A DNA stretch of 64,000 nucleotides from Algibacter mikhailovii (GCF_014651495.1 NZ_BMWZ01000001.1:188575-252574), one strand, 5' to 3'; shown: positions 7,617-16,393, numbered from the stretch's first letter. Notes: a model not told the origin generated them from the sequence alone. Made by a program: numbers and translations.

Positions 7617-9368
7617 TTAAAGGGTGTTAAGAAACTGATTTAAATCGGTTTCGCGGTCTAGTTTAAGCTTCTTCTTAAGCCTGTATTTACTCTTTAATAC
7701 ACTTTCCGGTAATACATTTAGCATGGAAGCGATTTCTTTAGTTGACAGATTCATACGTAAAAAAGAGGCCAGCCTGATTTCTTTTTCGGTAATGTCGGCA
7801 TAAATAGATTTTAATTTATTGTCAAAGTTATTATGGACTTCAGAGAAGTATGATTTAAAGATTTCCCAGTCTTTATCTTCGGCCTTTTCTTTTTTAAGGA
7901 GCATGACCAATCTCCTGAATTCTACTTTAAATAATTCGGGAGATTGTTTGATTTTTTCAAGATTTTCTTTAAGTTCTTGAATAAAGGTGCTTTTTTGTAC
8001 CAAATGAAGTGTTTGAGAAGCCAATTCCTTTTTCTTGAAAGCAATCTCTTGTTTATAAATAGCTTCCTGCTTCTCGCGTTCTATTTTGTTTTTCTTGAGG
8101 CGTTGTTTAAATCCAAAATAAAGTAAACCAGAAATGGTTAGAAACGACAGCATGCCAACACCATAAAGTGTTTTGGTAAGCTTATCATTCTTGGCTTGTA
8201 TATTAAGTGTTTTTATTTCTTCTTTTTGAAGTGCAATGGCAGCCTCTTTTTTTTCGGTTTGGTATTTGATTTCTAACTCGTTAATCTGTTCAATTTTCTC
8301 TTTTTTGAAAACAGAATCATATTTTTGAAAATGAAGATCACTGTATTTGTAGGCCTTGTTGTAATCACCAAGGGCAGCATAAGTTTTTGCCATCTGCTGA
8401 TAGTTGTTTAATCCTCTTGTAAGTGTACCTGTTTCTATAGAAATAGCGGACGCTTCTTTAAAATGTTTTAATGCTTTATTGAAATCCCCTTCCTTAAAGT
8501 AGACATTCCCAAGGTTTTTAGTAGTGAGACCAACCATTTGTTTTTCACCATAATGTTTACTTAATTCTAAAGATTCCTTCAAGTATTTTTTAGCCTTGTT
8601 TAGACTGTCTTGTTTTAAATATACACCTCCAATCGAATTTAGAATTTTTGCTATTTCTAGATGTTTTTTTTCTTTTCTAAAATGTTCTAATGATTTAAAA
8701 TAATATTCAAGTGCTTTATCATAGTTTTTTAATTCATCTTGATTAACTCCAATATTGTGAAGAATTTGTGCTTGATAACTAATTAAACCTGCTTCTTCGA
8801 AAACAGATGACGCTTTTAAATAGTACTCATTTGATGCCTCAAAATTATCCAGTTCTGCCAGCAGGTTTCCAATATTCACATAGCTAGCCCCTAATCCAAA
8901 ACCAGACACCCCGAGTTCTTCTTTTAAAGCCAAAGACTCCATATGGGATTCCATGGATTCTTCCAATTTGCCTAGATATTTTTGGGAGACACCAAGAACA
9001 TTGAGGGCTTTGTAAAGGGGGGCTTTAAGGTTTAATTCTCTATGAAGTTTGATGGCTTCGTTGTTGTAATATTCCGCTTTGTTGTAATCCGAAATATAGT
9101 AGTAGTAATATCCTAGTCTGCTTAATGCAAGAGAATTAAATTTTTTTATATCAAGTTCTTTAGCCATTATTACAAGACTGTCTAAGTAATTTTTTGAAAG
9201 ATCAGTGTCAGAACTTATTAGAAGTCTGTTCAACGCTCCATATGACTTTAATTTGATTGTGTCCCTTTGCGTTGGTAGTAATCGCTTAATACTGTCAATT
9301 TTTGACTTATTTTGCCCATAGAATACAAGTGGCAAAAGCAGGAAAATAAAGAGGTAAATGTTTTTCAT
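7617..9368 (-). CDS. TPR sensor-regulator with membrane helix and C-terminal HTH (copy 1)
   Basis: The 583-residue protein has a signal-like N-terminal helix (residues 1-18), about seven tetratricopeptide repeats between 50 and 350 (for example ALEYYFKSLEHFRKEKK and KALKHFKEASAISIETG), a membrane helix near 395-415, a charged coiled coil, and a LuxR/GerE-like helix-turn-helix at the end (ITEKEIRLASFLRMNLSTKE, then SVLKSKYRLKKKL). The TPRs probably lie in the periplasm and sense a partner protein or ligand, with the HTH in the cytoplasm. The neighbour at 9377-11254 has the same layout. From about residue 371 the two are almost identical in DNA, whereas the TPR halves differ. Targets are unknown; the cytolysin gene transcribed away from this pair is a candidate. 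Confidence 0.82.
   Translation of the reverse strand: MKNIYLFIFLLLPLVFYGQNKSKIDSIKRLLPTQRDTIKLKSYGALNRLLISSDTDLSKNYLDSLVIMAKELDIKKFNSLALSRLGYYYYYISDYNKAEYYNNEAIKLHRELNLKAPLYKALNVLGVSQKYLGKLEESMESHMESLALKEELGVSGFGLGASYVNIGNLLAELDNFEASNEYYLKASSVFEEAGLISYQAQILHNIGVNQDELKNYDKALEYYFKSLEHFRKEKKHLEIAKILNSIGGVYLKQDSLNKAKKYLKESLELSKHYGEKQMVGLTTKNLGNVYFKEGDFNKALKHFKEASAISIETGTLTRGLNNYQQMAKTYAALGDYNKAYKYSDLHFQKYDSVFKKEKIEQINELEIKYQTEKKEAAIALQKEEIKTLNIQAKNDKLTKTLYGVGMLSFLTISGLLYFGFKQRLKKNKIEREKQEAIYKQEIAFKKKELASQTLHLVQKSTFIQELKENLEKIKQSPELFKVEFRRLVMLLKKEKAEDKDWEIFKSYFSEVHNNFDNKLKSIYADITEKEIRLASFLRMNLSTKEIASMLNVLPESVLKSKYRLKKKLKLDRETDLNQFLNTL
7667..8257 (-). repeat. Near-identical 591 bp block, copy 1
   Basis: This block aligns without a gap to 9427-10017 at a constant offset of 1760 bp. 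By eye I count about 19 mismatches, roughly 97% identity, mostly silent. It encodes the coiled coil, the membrane helix and the HTH of the TPR regulator. Similarity falls off abruptly on both sides. Confidence 0.92.
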
Positions 9369-9376
9369 ATTAGATA

Positions 9377-11254
9377 TTATAGACTGTTGAGATAGGTGTT
9401 AAGATCATCTTGCTTAGCAAGGTTTAGCTTCTTCTTAAGCCTGTATTTACTTTTTAATACACTTTCTGGCAATACATTTAGCATGGAAGCTATTTCTTTA
9501 GTTGACAGATTCATACGTAAAAAAGAGGCCAGCCTGATTTCTTTTTCGGTAATGTCGGCATAAATAGATTTTAATGTATTGTCAAAGTTGTTATGGACTT
9601 CAGAGAAGTACGATTTAAAGATTTCCCAGTCTTTATCTTCGGCTTTTTCTTTTTTAAGGAGCATGACCAATCTCCTGAATTCTACTTTAAATAATTCGGG
9701 AGATTGTTTGATTTTTTCAAGATTTTCTTTAAGTTCTTGAATAAAGGTGCTTTTTTGTACCAAATGAAGTGTTTGAGAAGCCAATTCCTTTTTTTTGAAA
9801 GCAATCTCTTGCTTATAAATAGCTTCTTGCTTCTCGCGTTCTATTTTATTTTTCTTGAGGCGTTGTTTAAACCCAAAATAAAGTAAACCAGAAATGGTTA
9901 GAAAGGAAAGCATGCCAACACCATAAAGTGTTTTTGTAAGCTTATCATTCTTGGCTTTTATGTTTAGTGTTTTTATTTCTTCTTTTTGAAGTGCAATGGC
10001 AGCCTCTTTTTTTTCGGTATCATAAATGGTTTTAAGCTCTTCTATTTGTTTATCCGATTCAAGATTAAAAATACTATCATTTAGTTTTGTGTACGCCTCC
10101 ATATCTGACAGGGCAGCTCTGTAATTACCTGAATGCTTGTATGCTTTTGATCTGTTATAGTAGCCGTCCCGCTTTACATCACTTGCCTTGATAGAATCGG
10201 CGAGTATTATTGCATTAGTGTAGCTCTTAGTAGCTTGCTTGATGTTGTTGGTGTTATAATATGCATCCCCTAACATGTTGTAAGCAATTGTTAAATTGAT
10301 CATGGAACCTATGGCCTTATCTGCTTCAATAGATTTTTTTATTACTTCTATAGCTTCTTTATAATGGCCCTGTTCTATGTTTATGGATGCAATATTTGAA
10401 TAACAAATAGAGGTAATGTCATGACGCTTTAATTCTTTTGAAAGGGTAAGACCTTTGTTATAGTTTATTAAGGCCTCATTAAAATTATTAAGGTACCAAT
10501 GCGCATTTCCCATTTCAATATAATTTACTGTCATCCATTGCTTATCATTTAATGTTATTAATAAGTTTAAAGCTTCTTGAAGCGGTTGAAGCGTAAGCTC
10601 ATAATTTCCTCGTAACATTTCTATTCTTGCTTTATGTCCTAATGAGATGGCCTTAAGTTTAGCCAATTGAAGGGTGGTAGTATCTAATATTTTGAGGGCT
10701 AAAAGGTTTGATTTTGTAGCGCCTGTAAAATTACCGCTATCCATATTAATCGTTGCTTTTCTATTTAAGCACATCACCATTTGTTCACTACTTTTTATTT
10801 TAGAGGCTTGTCTAAATCCTTGCTCTGCAATATTAAGAGCTTTGTCATAATTTCCTTGTACGCATTCAAAAGTGGCATACTCTTCGGTGGTCTCGCAAAA
10901 ATCTTTAATCGCGTTTGAATTTTCGAGTGTTTTAAAAGATTGATTAAAATAGAACCTTGAGGAGTCAATATTTGGCTTAAACCTATAATAATATGCTATA
11001 AATCTACTAGCAATACCTTCTCCAATGGGATAATTCTCTTTTTTGGAAAGTTCAAGGACTTCGTTTGATATGTTAAATACAAATTGTGCTTCAGTGTTTT
11101 TGTATTTCTGATAAATAATCCGAGCAGTTTCAATCTTGTTATTTAGGTGTTTTTGATTTCTAAAAACTAAATCTAGGCTATCCTGTTCTTCTGATTGTTG
11201 ACCATATAAAATTGAACTACAAATAGCAATGATTACAAAAAACATCTTTGTCAT
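9377..11254 (-). CDS. TPR sensor-regulator with membrane helix and C-terminal HTH (copy 2)
   Basis: The 625-residue protein has the layout of its downstream neighbour: a signal-like start (residues 1-18), TPR repeats between about 50 and 390 (for example EALINYNKGLTLSKELKR and KQATKSYTNAIILADSIK), a membrane helix near 438-458, a coiled coil and a LuxR-like HTH. The TPR part is unlike that of copy 1, but from about residue 413 to 609 the two are nearly identical. Only 8 bp separate its stop from the start of copy 1, so they are probably co-transcribed. It is divergent from the cytolysin gene and shares a 308 bp control region with it. The shared output end suggests both act on the same DNA sites in response to different inputs. 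Confidence 0.82.
   Translation of the reverse strand: MTKMFFVIIAICSSILYGQQSEEQDSLDLVFRNQKHLNNKIETARIIYQKYKNTEAQFVFNISNEVLELSKKENYPIGEGIASRFIAYYYRFKPNIDSSRFYFNQSFKTLENSNAIKDFCETTEEYATFECVQGNYDKALNIAEQGFRQASKIKSSEQMVMCLNRKATINMDSGNFTGATKSNLLALKILDTTTLQLAKLKAISLGHKARIEMLRGNYELTLQPLQEALNLLITLNDKQWMTVNYIEMGNAHWYLNNFNEALINYNKGLTLSKELKRHDITSICYSNIASINIEQGHYKEAIEVIKKSIEADKAIGSMINLTIAYNMLGDAYYNTNNIKQATKSYTNAIILADSIKASDVKRDGYYNRSKAYKHSGNYRAALSDMEAYTKLNDSIFNLESDKQIEELKTIYDTEKKEAAIALQKEEIKTLNIKAKNDKLTKTLYGVGMLSFLTISGLLYFGFKQRLKKNKIEREKQEAIYKQEIAFKKKELASQTLHLVQKSTFIQELKENLEKIKQSPELFKVEFRRLVMLLKKEKAEDKDWEIFKSYFSEVHNNFDNTLKSIYADITEKEIRLASFLRMNLSTKEIASMLNVLPESVLKSKYRLKKKLNLAKQDDLNTYLNSL
9427..10017 (-). repeat. 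Near-identical 591 bp block, copy 2
   Basis: This is the partner of 7667-8257. Both ends are sharp: the 3' side diverges in the last 16 codons of each gene, and the 5' side after the codons for TEKKEAAIALQ. That pattern suits a recent duplication followed by replacement of the sensor half, or gene conversion limited to the output half. Confidence 0.92.
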
Positions 11255-11353
11255 AGGTAAAAGTTTTAATCTTGTCTAAGATACTTATAATATTAAATCG
11301 AAACTTGTGGCGGTCTTTAATCAATGCTAAATTAAAGTTTTAGAATACTATTT

Positions 11354-11493
11354 TGTCCATGTTCTATGCTGAGTTTTAATATGATTAATTAATTGTTAAT
11401 CAGTATTTTATGTAGTTTGTTGATGGTGTAAATTATAATATGTCCATGCTGTGACTCCGATTGTTTTTTACTGGTTGTCCATACTTTGTCCAT
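11354..11493 (+). promoter_or_regulatory. Four direct TGTCCAT repeats between the TPR regulators and the cytolysin gene
   Basis: TGTCCAT occurs at 11354, 11441, 11476 and 11487, always on the + strand, inside the 308 bp gap (11255-11562) separating the divergent TPR regulator and cytolysin genes. The last two copies are 11 bp apart, about one helical turn. The repeats are candidate sites for a regulator, possibly the TPR-HTH proteins. A weak -7-like TAGTTTTC is seen at 11503-11510, but without a TTG at the right distance. No small gene is visible in the gap. Confidence 0.45.
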
Positions 11494-11562
11494 AGTAAAA
11501 ATTAGTTTTCAGTGTTGTTCGTACCTAGTTTTGAAGTGTTGAATCACAAAAAATTAGAAATC

Positions 11563-13176
11563 ATGAAAACAAAGCTATTAACATTAAAAAAAATCATGGG
11601 TATCTTTCTTTTTACGTTCGTATTAATTTATGGGTGTAGTAAAGATGAATCGGTTGAGGCGGCTTCTCAAAATGCTGAAAATATAGATACTTATTTAAAG
11701 AGTCTAAGTTATAGTCCTGATGAATTGTTGGGTGCTTTTGATACTCAAGGTTCAAGTTCTATTAAAATGAAAGGAGAAGAAACCTCTGAAAGTGTAGATG
11801 TTTATGGAAAAAACACATCAACCAATTGTACAACCACAGAATATAACTTAAAAACAAATTTTCAGGATATTCCGATATTAGATCCTAATAAGGGTATTAT
11901 TTGGCCTGGTGCATTGGTGAAAGGAGATGCCTCTTTAAGAAATGGGCTTCCAACATCATTGAAAGTAAAAAGAGCGCCTTTAACCTTGAGAGTAGATTTG
12001 CCAGGGATAGGAGATGCAGGAACTATAGTTGTTGTAGATGCTGAAAACTCAAATGTAAATGCAGAAATTGACAAGGCTTTAGAATGGTGGAATGCCAATG
12101 CCTTTCGCGATGGATATGTTAATCCTTCAAGTTCTAAATCAGAAGCAACAACCCTATACTCTAAAAAGCAAATGAGTTTGGAGTTAGGTTTAAATGCCGA
12201 TTGGGCTGGTAATACAATTTCAAGCGAGTTTGATTATGAATCTACAAGTGAACGACGGGTTGCCATGATGGTTTACAAACAGGTGTTCTATAATATCTCT
12301 ATGGATCAGCCATTAAAACCTTCAGATGTGTTTCATGAAAGTGTACCGTTATCAGAAGTTGAAGGTATTTTTAATTCTAGTAGTCCGCCGGCCTACATTC
12401 ACAACGTAAGTTATGGTCGAATTATAATGTTTAGGATGGAGACTTCTGTAGAAGCTTCTGATAGTGATTTAAAGGCGGCCTTTGGTTATGCTGCTGGTAA
12501 GAACTCACTAGATGCCGAAACAGAACTAAGAGTTAAAAATATATTAGAAAAATCTAGTATAAAAACGTTTGCTATCGGAGGCAATGCTGCTAATACTGCA
12601 GAGCTAGTATCTGCTAAGAATTTTGGTGATTTAGATAAAATAATTAAAGGAACAGAAAATGCTATTTATAGCAGAACCAACCCAGGTGTTCCTATAGCCT
12701 ATACTGTGCGTTATTTAAAAGATAACACGATTGCCAAAATGGGTTTTGCAACAGATTATAAGGCTACAAATTGTAGCACATCAGGTACTGTACATCCTAC
12801 ATTACAGTTTATAAATGATACCAAAAAAGATTTTAGAGTGGGCATTACTTTTAAAAATAATTTACCAGATGCCCCGCAACGCGAGACAAAAAACACTTTA
12901 CCAACTCAGATATTACCAATTAACGAAAATGAATATGTTTATGGCTGGATTGCTAATGAGACCTCTGGATCTATAACCGAAATTATTGTGCCACAAGGCG
13001 CTTATGATATTGAGATCTGGATTGAAGAAAAAGAGAAAAATGGATATAAGGATTCATACCACCATAATATTTATGGACATGTGCACCAAGTATCTGGGAA
13101 CTGGGAACGCTGTTATAGGGCAACAACGAATATTTGGGGGCTCAACTTAGAGTTTACGCGCCTTAAGTGTAAATAA
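11563..13176 (+). CDS. Divergent cholesterol-dependent-cytolysin-family lipoprotein
   Basis: The ATG at 11563 is chosen over one 17 codons upstream because it begins a proper lipoprotein signal (LIYGC, Cys25). The 537-residue product has the pore-forming domains of the thiol-activated cytolysins: SLSYSPDEL (48-56), IIWPGAL (112-118), VKRAPLTLRVDLPG (135-148), YKQVFYNIS and PSDVF (238-257), NVSYGRIIMFRMETS (281-295), AIGGNA (337-342) and IAYTVRYLKDN (378-388). The C-terminal membrane-recognition domain (about 405-537) is strongly changed. No Trp-rich undecapeptide is present, and the Thr-Leu pair after the final IWG reads Asn-Leu. It should therefore keep oligomerisation and pore chemistry but recognise something other than cholesterol, or be anchored through its lipid. 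Its target is unknown. Confidence 0.85.
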   Translation: MKTKLLTLKKIMGIFLFTFVLIYGCSKDESVEAASQNAENIDTYLKSLSYSPDELLGAFDTQGSSSIKMKGEETSESVDVYGKNTSTNCTTTEYNLKTNFQDIPILDPNKGIIWPGALVKGDASLRNGLPTSLKVKRAPLTLRVDLPGIGDAGTIVVVDAENSNVNAEIDKALEWWNANAFRDGYVNPSSSKSEATTLYSKKQMSLELGLNADWAGNTISSEFDYESTSERRVAMMVYKQVFYNISMDQPLKPSDVFHESVPLSEVEGIFNSSSPPAYIHNVSYGRIIMFRMETSVEASDSDLKAAFGYAAGKNSLDAETELRVKNILEKSSIKTFAIGGNAANTAELVSAKNFGDLDKIIKGTENAIYSRTNPGVPIAYTVRYLKDNTIAKMGFATDYKATNCSTSGTVHPTLQFINDTKKDFRVGITFKNNLPDAPQRETKNTLPTQILPINENEYVYGWIANETSGSITEIIVPQGAYDIEIWIEEKEKNGYKDSYHHNIYGHVHQVSGNWERCYRATTNIWGLNLEFTRLKCK

Positions 13177-13203
13177 TATTTGAGTTAGCTAAGACAAAGA
13201 GCA

Positions 13204-13251
13204 AACAGTCGGCACCTAAAGTTGGGATTCAACAACTTGGTGTTGGCTGTT
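13204..13251. terminator. Imperfect hairpin between the cytolysin and alginate lyase genes
   Basis: Arms beginning aacag and ending ctgtt pair over about 18 bp with a few mismatches (the caccta-aagtt part pairs with aacttggtg) around a loop near gggattcaac. It lies between the convergent cytolysin and alginate lyase genes and probably ends transcription, although the following T tract is short. Confidence 0.5.
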
Positions 13252-13266
13252 GTTGTTTAAATAAGA

Positions 13267-14154
13267 TTAATAATGATTAGTAACTACTTTATGTAATGTT
13301 ACCTGAGCAGTTTTCTTATAGTCTGAATTCCAGCCAAAGTAGTTACCCGTTTTAAAGTAATTATCATGACCATAACCATTACCAACATAATCAAAAACAA
13401 AGGTGTAATCTGTATTTATGTTTTTAGCCTCACAAACCAGTCCATAATAAAACTTACCGTTTTCGATTTTAATTTTAAAGGTAAAAATGTCGTGGCCAAC
13501 AAAGCCAACGTTAATTTTTTCATCAAAAGCACTGGTCCAGGGTTTACCACTGTCTGGTTTGGTGTAGTAATCTATTTGAATTTCACCGCTATTCCAGCGT
13601 ATTTTAACTGTGGCTGGTGAGCCTTCCAATCCAGGGGTTTCTATACCATGAATTTGAGCCACAATAGTCCTGCCATTGCCTTCCACAAAATCAACATTTA
13701 GCGTGGATTCTAATATATGAGTTCCAGTACTCATAGACCAATTGTCACCGGTGTCTTGGTTTCCCCTCCAGAATTCTCTCAATTCTGTGCGACAATATTT
13801 GTCATTAAGCGCAGACTGGCCAGACGTAGTTATACCAGTGAATTTGGTGAACATGGTATAGCTTCCATCGGTATTTTTGTAAAAATATTCAGACTGAGCC
13901 GTTGTTAATGCATCATTAACTATGGTTTTATAAAAAATGGAAGTGGCTTTGCCATTGCCTCGGTTAATAGGAACTGACAAATACCAGTTTTTCCATACTA
14001 TTTTTTGATCTTCAGTAGGTTGTTGTGCTTCTTCTTCAATGCGCTCTGCCGTTTCTTCATTAATGCCAGCATCATTTGACGAACTGCAAGAACAGAACAA
14101 TAGACCACTGATTAAAAAATAGGAGGTAAGCTGTTTTATTTTAGTATTTTTCAT
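13267..14154 (-). CDS. Alginate lyase, polysaccharide lyase family 7, lipoprotein
   Basis: The 295-residue product has a lipoprotein signal (probable lipidated Cys23 in CSCSSS), a Glu-rich linker to about residue 50, and then one PL7/alginate_lyase2 jelly roll. The three signature strands are present: RTELRE (122-127), QIH (167-169) and YFKTGNY (266-272), giving the Arg, Gln, His and Tyr that bind the uronate and carry out beta-elimination. It should cut alginate at the cell surface or in the periplasm; the QIH form is common in enzymes accepting polyguluronate, which is only a hint. No SusC/SusD pair or other alginate genes lie nearby, so it is not in a classical polysaccharide locus. A perfect palindrome touches its start codon. 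Confidence 0.92.
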   Translation of the reverse strand: MKNTKIKQLTSYFLISGLLFCSCSSSNDAGINEETAERIEEEAQQPTEDQKIVWKNWYLSVPINRGNGKATSIFYKTIVNDALTTAQSEYFYKNTDGSYTMFTKFTGITTSGQSALNDKYCRTELREFWRGNQDTGDNWSMSTGTHILESTLNVDFVEGNGRTIVAQIHGIETPGLEGSPATVKIRWNSGEIQIDYYTKPDSGKPWTSAFDEKINVGFVGHDIFTFKIKIENGKFYYGLVCEAKNINTDYTFVFDYVGNGYGHDNYFKTGNYFGWNSDYKKTAQVTLHKVVTNHY

Positions 14155-14170
14155 AATTGGTTAACCAATT
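14155..14170. promoter_or_regulatory. Perfect 16 bp palindrome abutting the alginate lyase start
   Basis: aattggttaaccaatt is a perfect palindrome ending at the base before the ATG of the minus-strand alginate lyase gene. It takes the place of the ribosome binding site, so it could be an operator or, in RNA, a hairpin that hides the start. Confidence 0.4.
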
Positions 14171-14224
14171 TTTTGTGTAAAAATAAGTAAAATATTGTGA
14201 AGCTGTATTTTTGTTTAAAAGGAC

Positions 14225-16393
14225 CTATTTTTTTGAGGCTTCAACCAATTCTAATTGGTCTATACTCACATTAGTCGTGAACATGCCATAATTAACAACG
14301 GCCTTATTTTTTTCAATTTTATCTACGGTCCCTATAGACCTTCCATCTTCCAGACGTACACGATCGCCAAGCTTGATTATGGCCTTTGGTTTTGGCGCTT
14401 CAATAGCCTTTTGTTTGGCTATTTTTTTCTTTTTCCGAATCACCTCCACTTTCTTTTCTACTTCCTTTTTAACCTGAACTTCCTTAGCCTTAGCTTGTTT
14501 TTTTTGTTTCGCCGTAGTTTTTTTTCGCTTAGAGTTTTCAATCTGAACTAACTTGAAAAGTTCATCCATTAAAGCGCGCTTTTGCTTATTGTTAAAATAT
14601 TTTTCGGCAATATCATTAACTTTCTGTCCTAAGTAAATGAGGCGTTGATTGCTATCATAAAGCTCTTGATAGCTCTCTAGTTTTTTCTGAATTTTAGTAT
14701 TGATTTCTTCCAGCTTATCAGCTTCTTCAATTTTCTTCTTTTCGTTTTGCTTTAGGGATTGCCCTGTTTTCTCTAAACGAGAACGTTCTTTTTGAAGTTT
14801 TGCAATAGTGGCATCAAAGCGTACCTTACTGCGCTCAATTTTCTTTTTAGCTCGATTTATTAAGCTGTAAGGGATACCGTTTTTCTGAGCAACTTCAAAG
14901 GTAAAACTGCTTCCAGCTTGACCAATTACCAACTTAAATAGGGGTTCTAAAGTGCGTTCATCAAATAACATGTTGGCATTGAGCATGTGCGGTAACTCAT
15001 TTGCCAATATTTTTAAATTAGAATAATGCGTAGTTATTATTCCAAAAGCCTCACGATGATAAAATTCTTCTAGAAAAGTTTCGGCTAAGGCACCGCCAAG
15101 TTCTGGGTCAGATCCCGTCCCAAATTCATCAATAAGAAATAATGTGTTTTTATTACATTTCTTAAGGAAATAGTTCATTTGCTTAAGTCTGTAACTATAG
15201 GTACTCAAATGGTTTTCAATAGATTGATTGTCTCCAATATCACTTAAAATTCTATCAAATAAACAAACCTTGCTACGTTCGTGAACCGGTATCAAAAGCC
15301 CACTTTGTATCATCAATTGTAACAGGCCCACCGTTTTTAAAGTAATACTTTTTCCTCCTGCATTGGGTCCAGAAATCACAATGATTCTGCTGTTTTGTTT
15401 TAAGGTAATGGTTTGAGGAAAGGTCACTTCTTTATTTTCTATATTATTTAAATAAAGCAGTGGGTGATAAGCGTCTCTTAAAAACATGCTTCTATCTTCG
15501 GAAAATTCAGGTAGAATGGCATGCATAGATTTTGCGTATTTCGCTTTTGCAGAAATTACATCAATATCTATTAGAAAATTTTGATACTTTTCTAATAAAG
15601 GTAAAAACGGACGAATAAAATTCGTGACTTCTTTTAAAATGCGATTAATTTCTTCGTTCTCTTCAAATTCTAAATTATTGAGTTCTCTTGAATGTTGCAG
15701 CGTAGTTTCAGGTTCAATATAGACAATGCTTCCTGTTTTGCTGCTACCCATAATAGAGCCTTTAACTTTACGTCTATACATGGCCTTTACCGCCAGTACG
15801 CGTTTATTTTCTACAACAGATTCTCTAATGTCATCTAAATATTCTAAATTATGATAGGTGTTTAAAGCTGTTGAAAAACTAGCATTTATTTTGCCTTTTA
15901 CCTTGTTTATGGCTTGTCTGGTGTCAAAAAGAAGGTTAGAGGCTGTATCTTTTATATCACCAAAACGGTCAACAATTTGATCTACTTTTTCAATAATTAT
16001 TTTAGTAACCTCAATATAGAAAGCATGGTCGTTTAGAGTTGGGTAATATTCTTTGAATTTTTTTAAATAACTTACAATGTCATTTACCGTTAATGAAATA
16101 GCTACAATTTTCTTTAATCCATGAACTTCAAGATAGGTATTCTCAATTCTTAAAAGTTTTAATTCCTTTTCAATGGAGTCAAAGCCGTGATTAGGAATGC
16201 GGTTGTCGTTGTAAAAAGAGGATAAGTACTCATTGGTAAGCTTTAAGGCGTAAAGCAATTCGTCCTTTGTTTTAAAAGGTGTTATTTCAAGTGCGCTGCT
16301 GTTCCCTAATGGGGTTATACAAAGCTCGCTCACCTGTTGTAAAACGGTTTGAAATTCTAAATCCTGTAATGTTTTTTCGTGAATGTGTATCAT
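14225..16393 (-). CDS. mutS2: MutS2-family ATPase without Smr domain
   Basis: The start at 16393 (MIHIHEKTL) is preferred to an ATG 12 codons upstream because it matches the usual N-terminus; this gives 722 residues. The lever/clamp helices are followed by the ATPase: Walker A GPNAGGKS (342-349), Walker B in LFLIDEFGTGSDPELGG and ITTHYSNLK. A long Lys/Glu-rich coiled coil comes next, then a C-terminal KOW-like segment (GDRVRLEDGRSIGTV). Full-length MutS2 proteins carry an Smr nuclease domain after this point; here the protein ends first. MutS2 acts in suppression of homologous recombination or in rescue of collided ribosomes in other bacteria. Which role remains without Smr is unclear. Confidence 0.9.
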   Translation of the reverse strand: MIHIHEKTLQDLEFQTVLQQVSELCITPLGNSSALEITPFKTKDELLYALKLTNEYLSSFYNDNRIPNHGFDSIEKELKLLRIENTYLEVHGLKKIVAISLTVNDIVSYLKKFKEYYPTLNDHAFYIEVTKIIIEKVDQIVDRFGDIKDTASNLLFDTRQAINKVKGKINASFSTALNTYHNLEYLDDIRESVVENKRVLAVKAMYRRKVKGSIMGSSKTGSIVYIEPETTLQHSRELNNLEFEENEEINRILKEVTNFIRPFLPLLEKYQNFLIDIDVISAKAKYAKSMHAILPEFSEDRSMFLRDAYHPLLYLNNIENKEVTFPQTITLKQNSRIIVISGPNAGGKSITLKTVGLLQLMIQSGLLIPVHERSKVCLFDRILSDIGDNQSIENHLSTYSYRLKQMNYFLKKCNKNTLFLIDEFGTGSDPELGGALAETFLEEFYHREAFGIITTHYSNLKILANELPHMLNANMLFDERTLEPLFKLVIGQAGSSFTFEVAQKNGIPYSLINRAKKKIERSKVRFDATIAKLQKERSRLEKTGQSLKQNEKKKIEEADKLEEINTKIQKKLESYQELYDSNQRLIYLGQKVNDIAEKYFNNKQKRALMDELFKLVQIENSKRKKTTAKQKKQAKAKEVQVKKEVEKKVEVIRKKKKIAKQKAIEAPKPKAIIKLGDRVRLEDGRSIGTVDKIEKNKAVVNYGMFTTNVSIDQLELVEASKK

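Noticed and set aside
7667-10017. The 591 bp repeat pair as an insertion sequence or mobile element
   Set aside because: The block is coding sequence for a regulator domain, with no transposase, terminal inverted repeats or target duplication.
11512-11562. N-terminal extension of the cytolysin from the ATG at 11512
   Set aside because: The 17 extra residues would precede and spoil the lipoprotein signal that begins at 11563.
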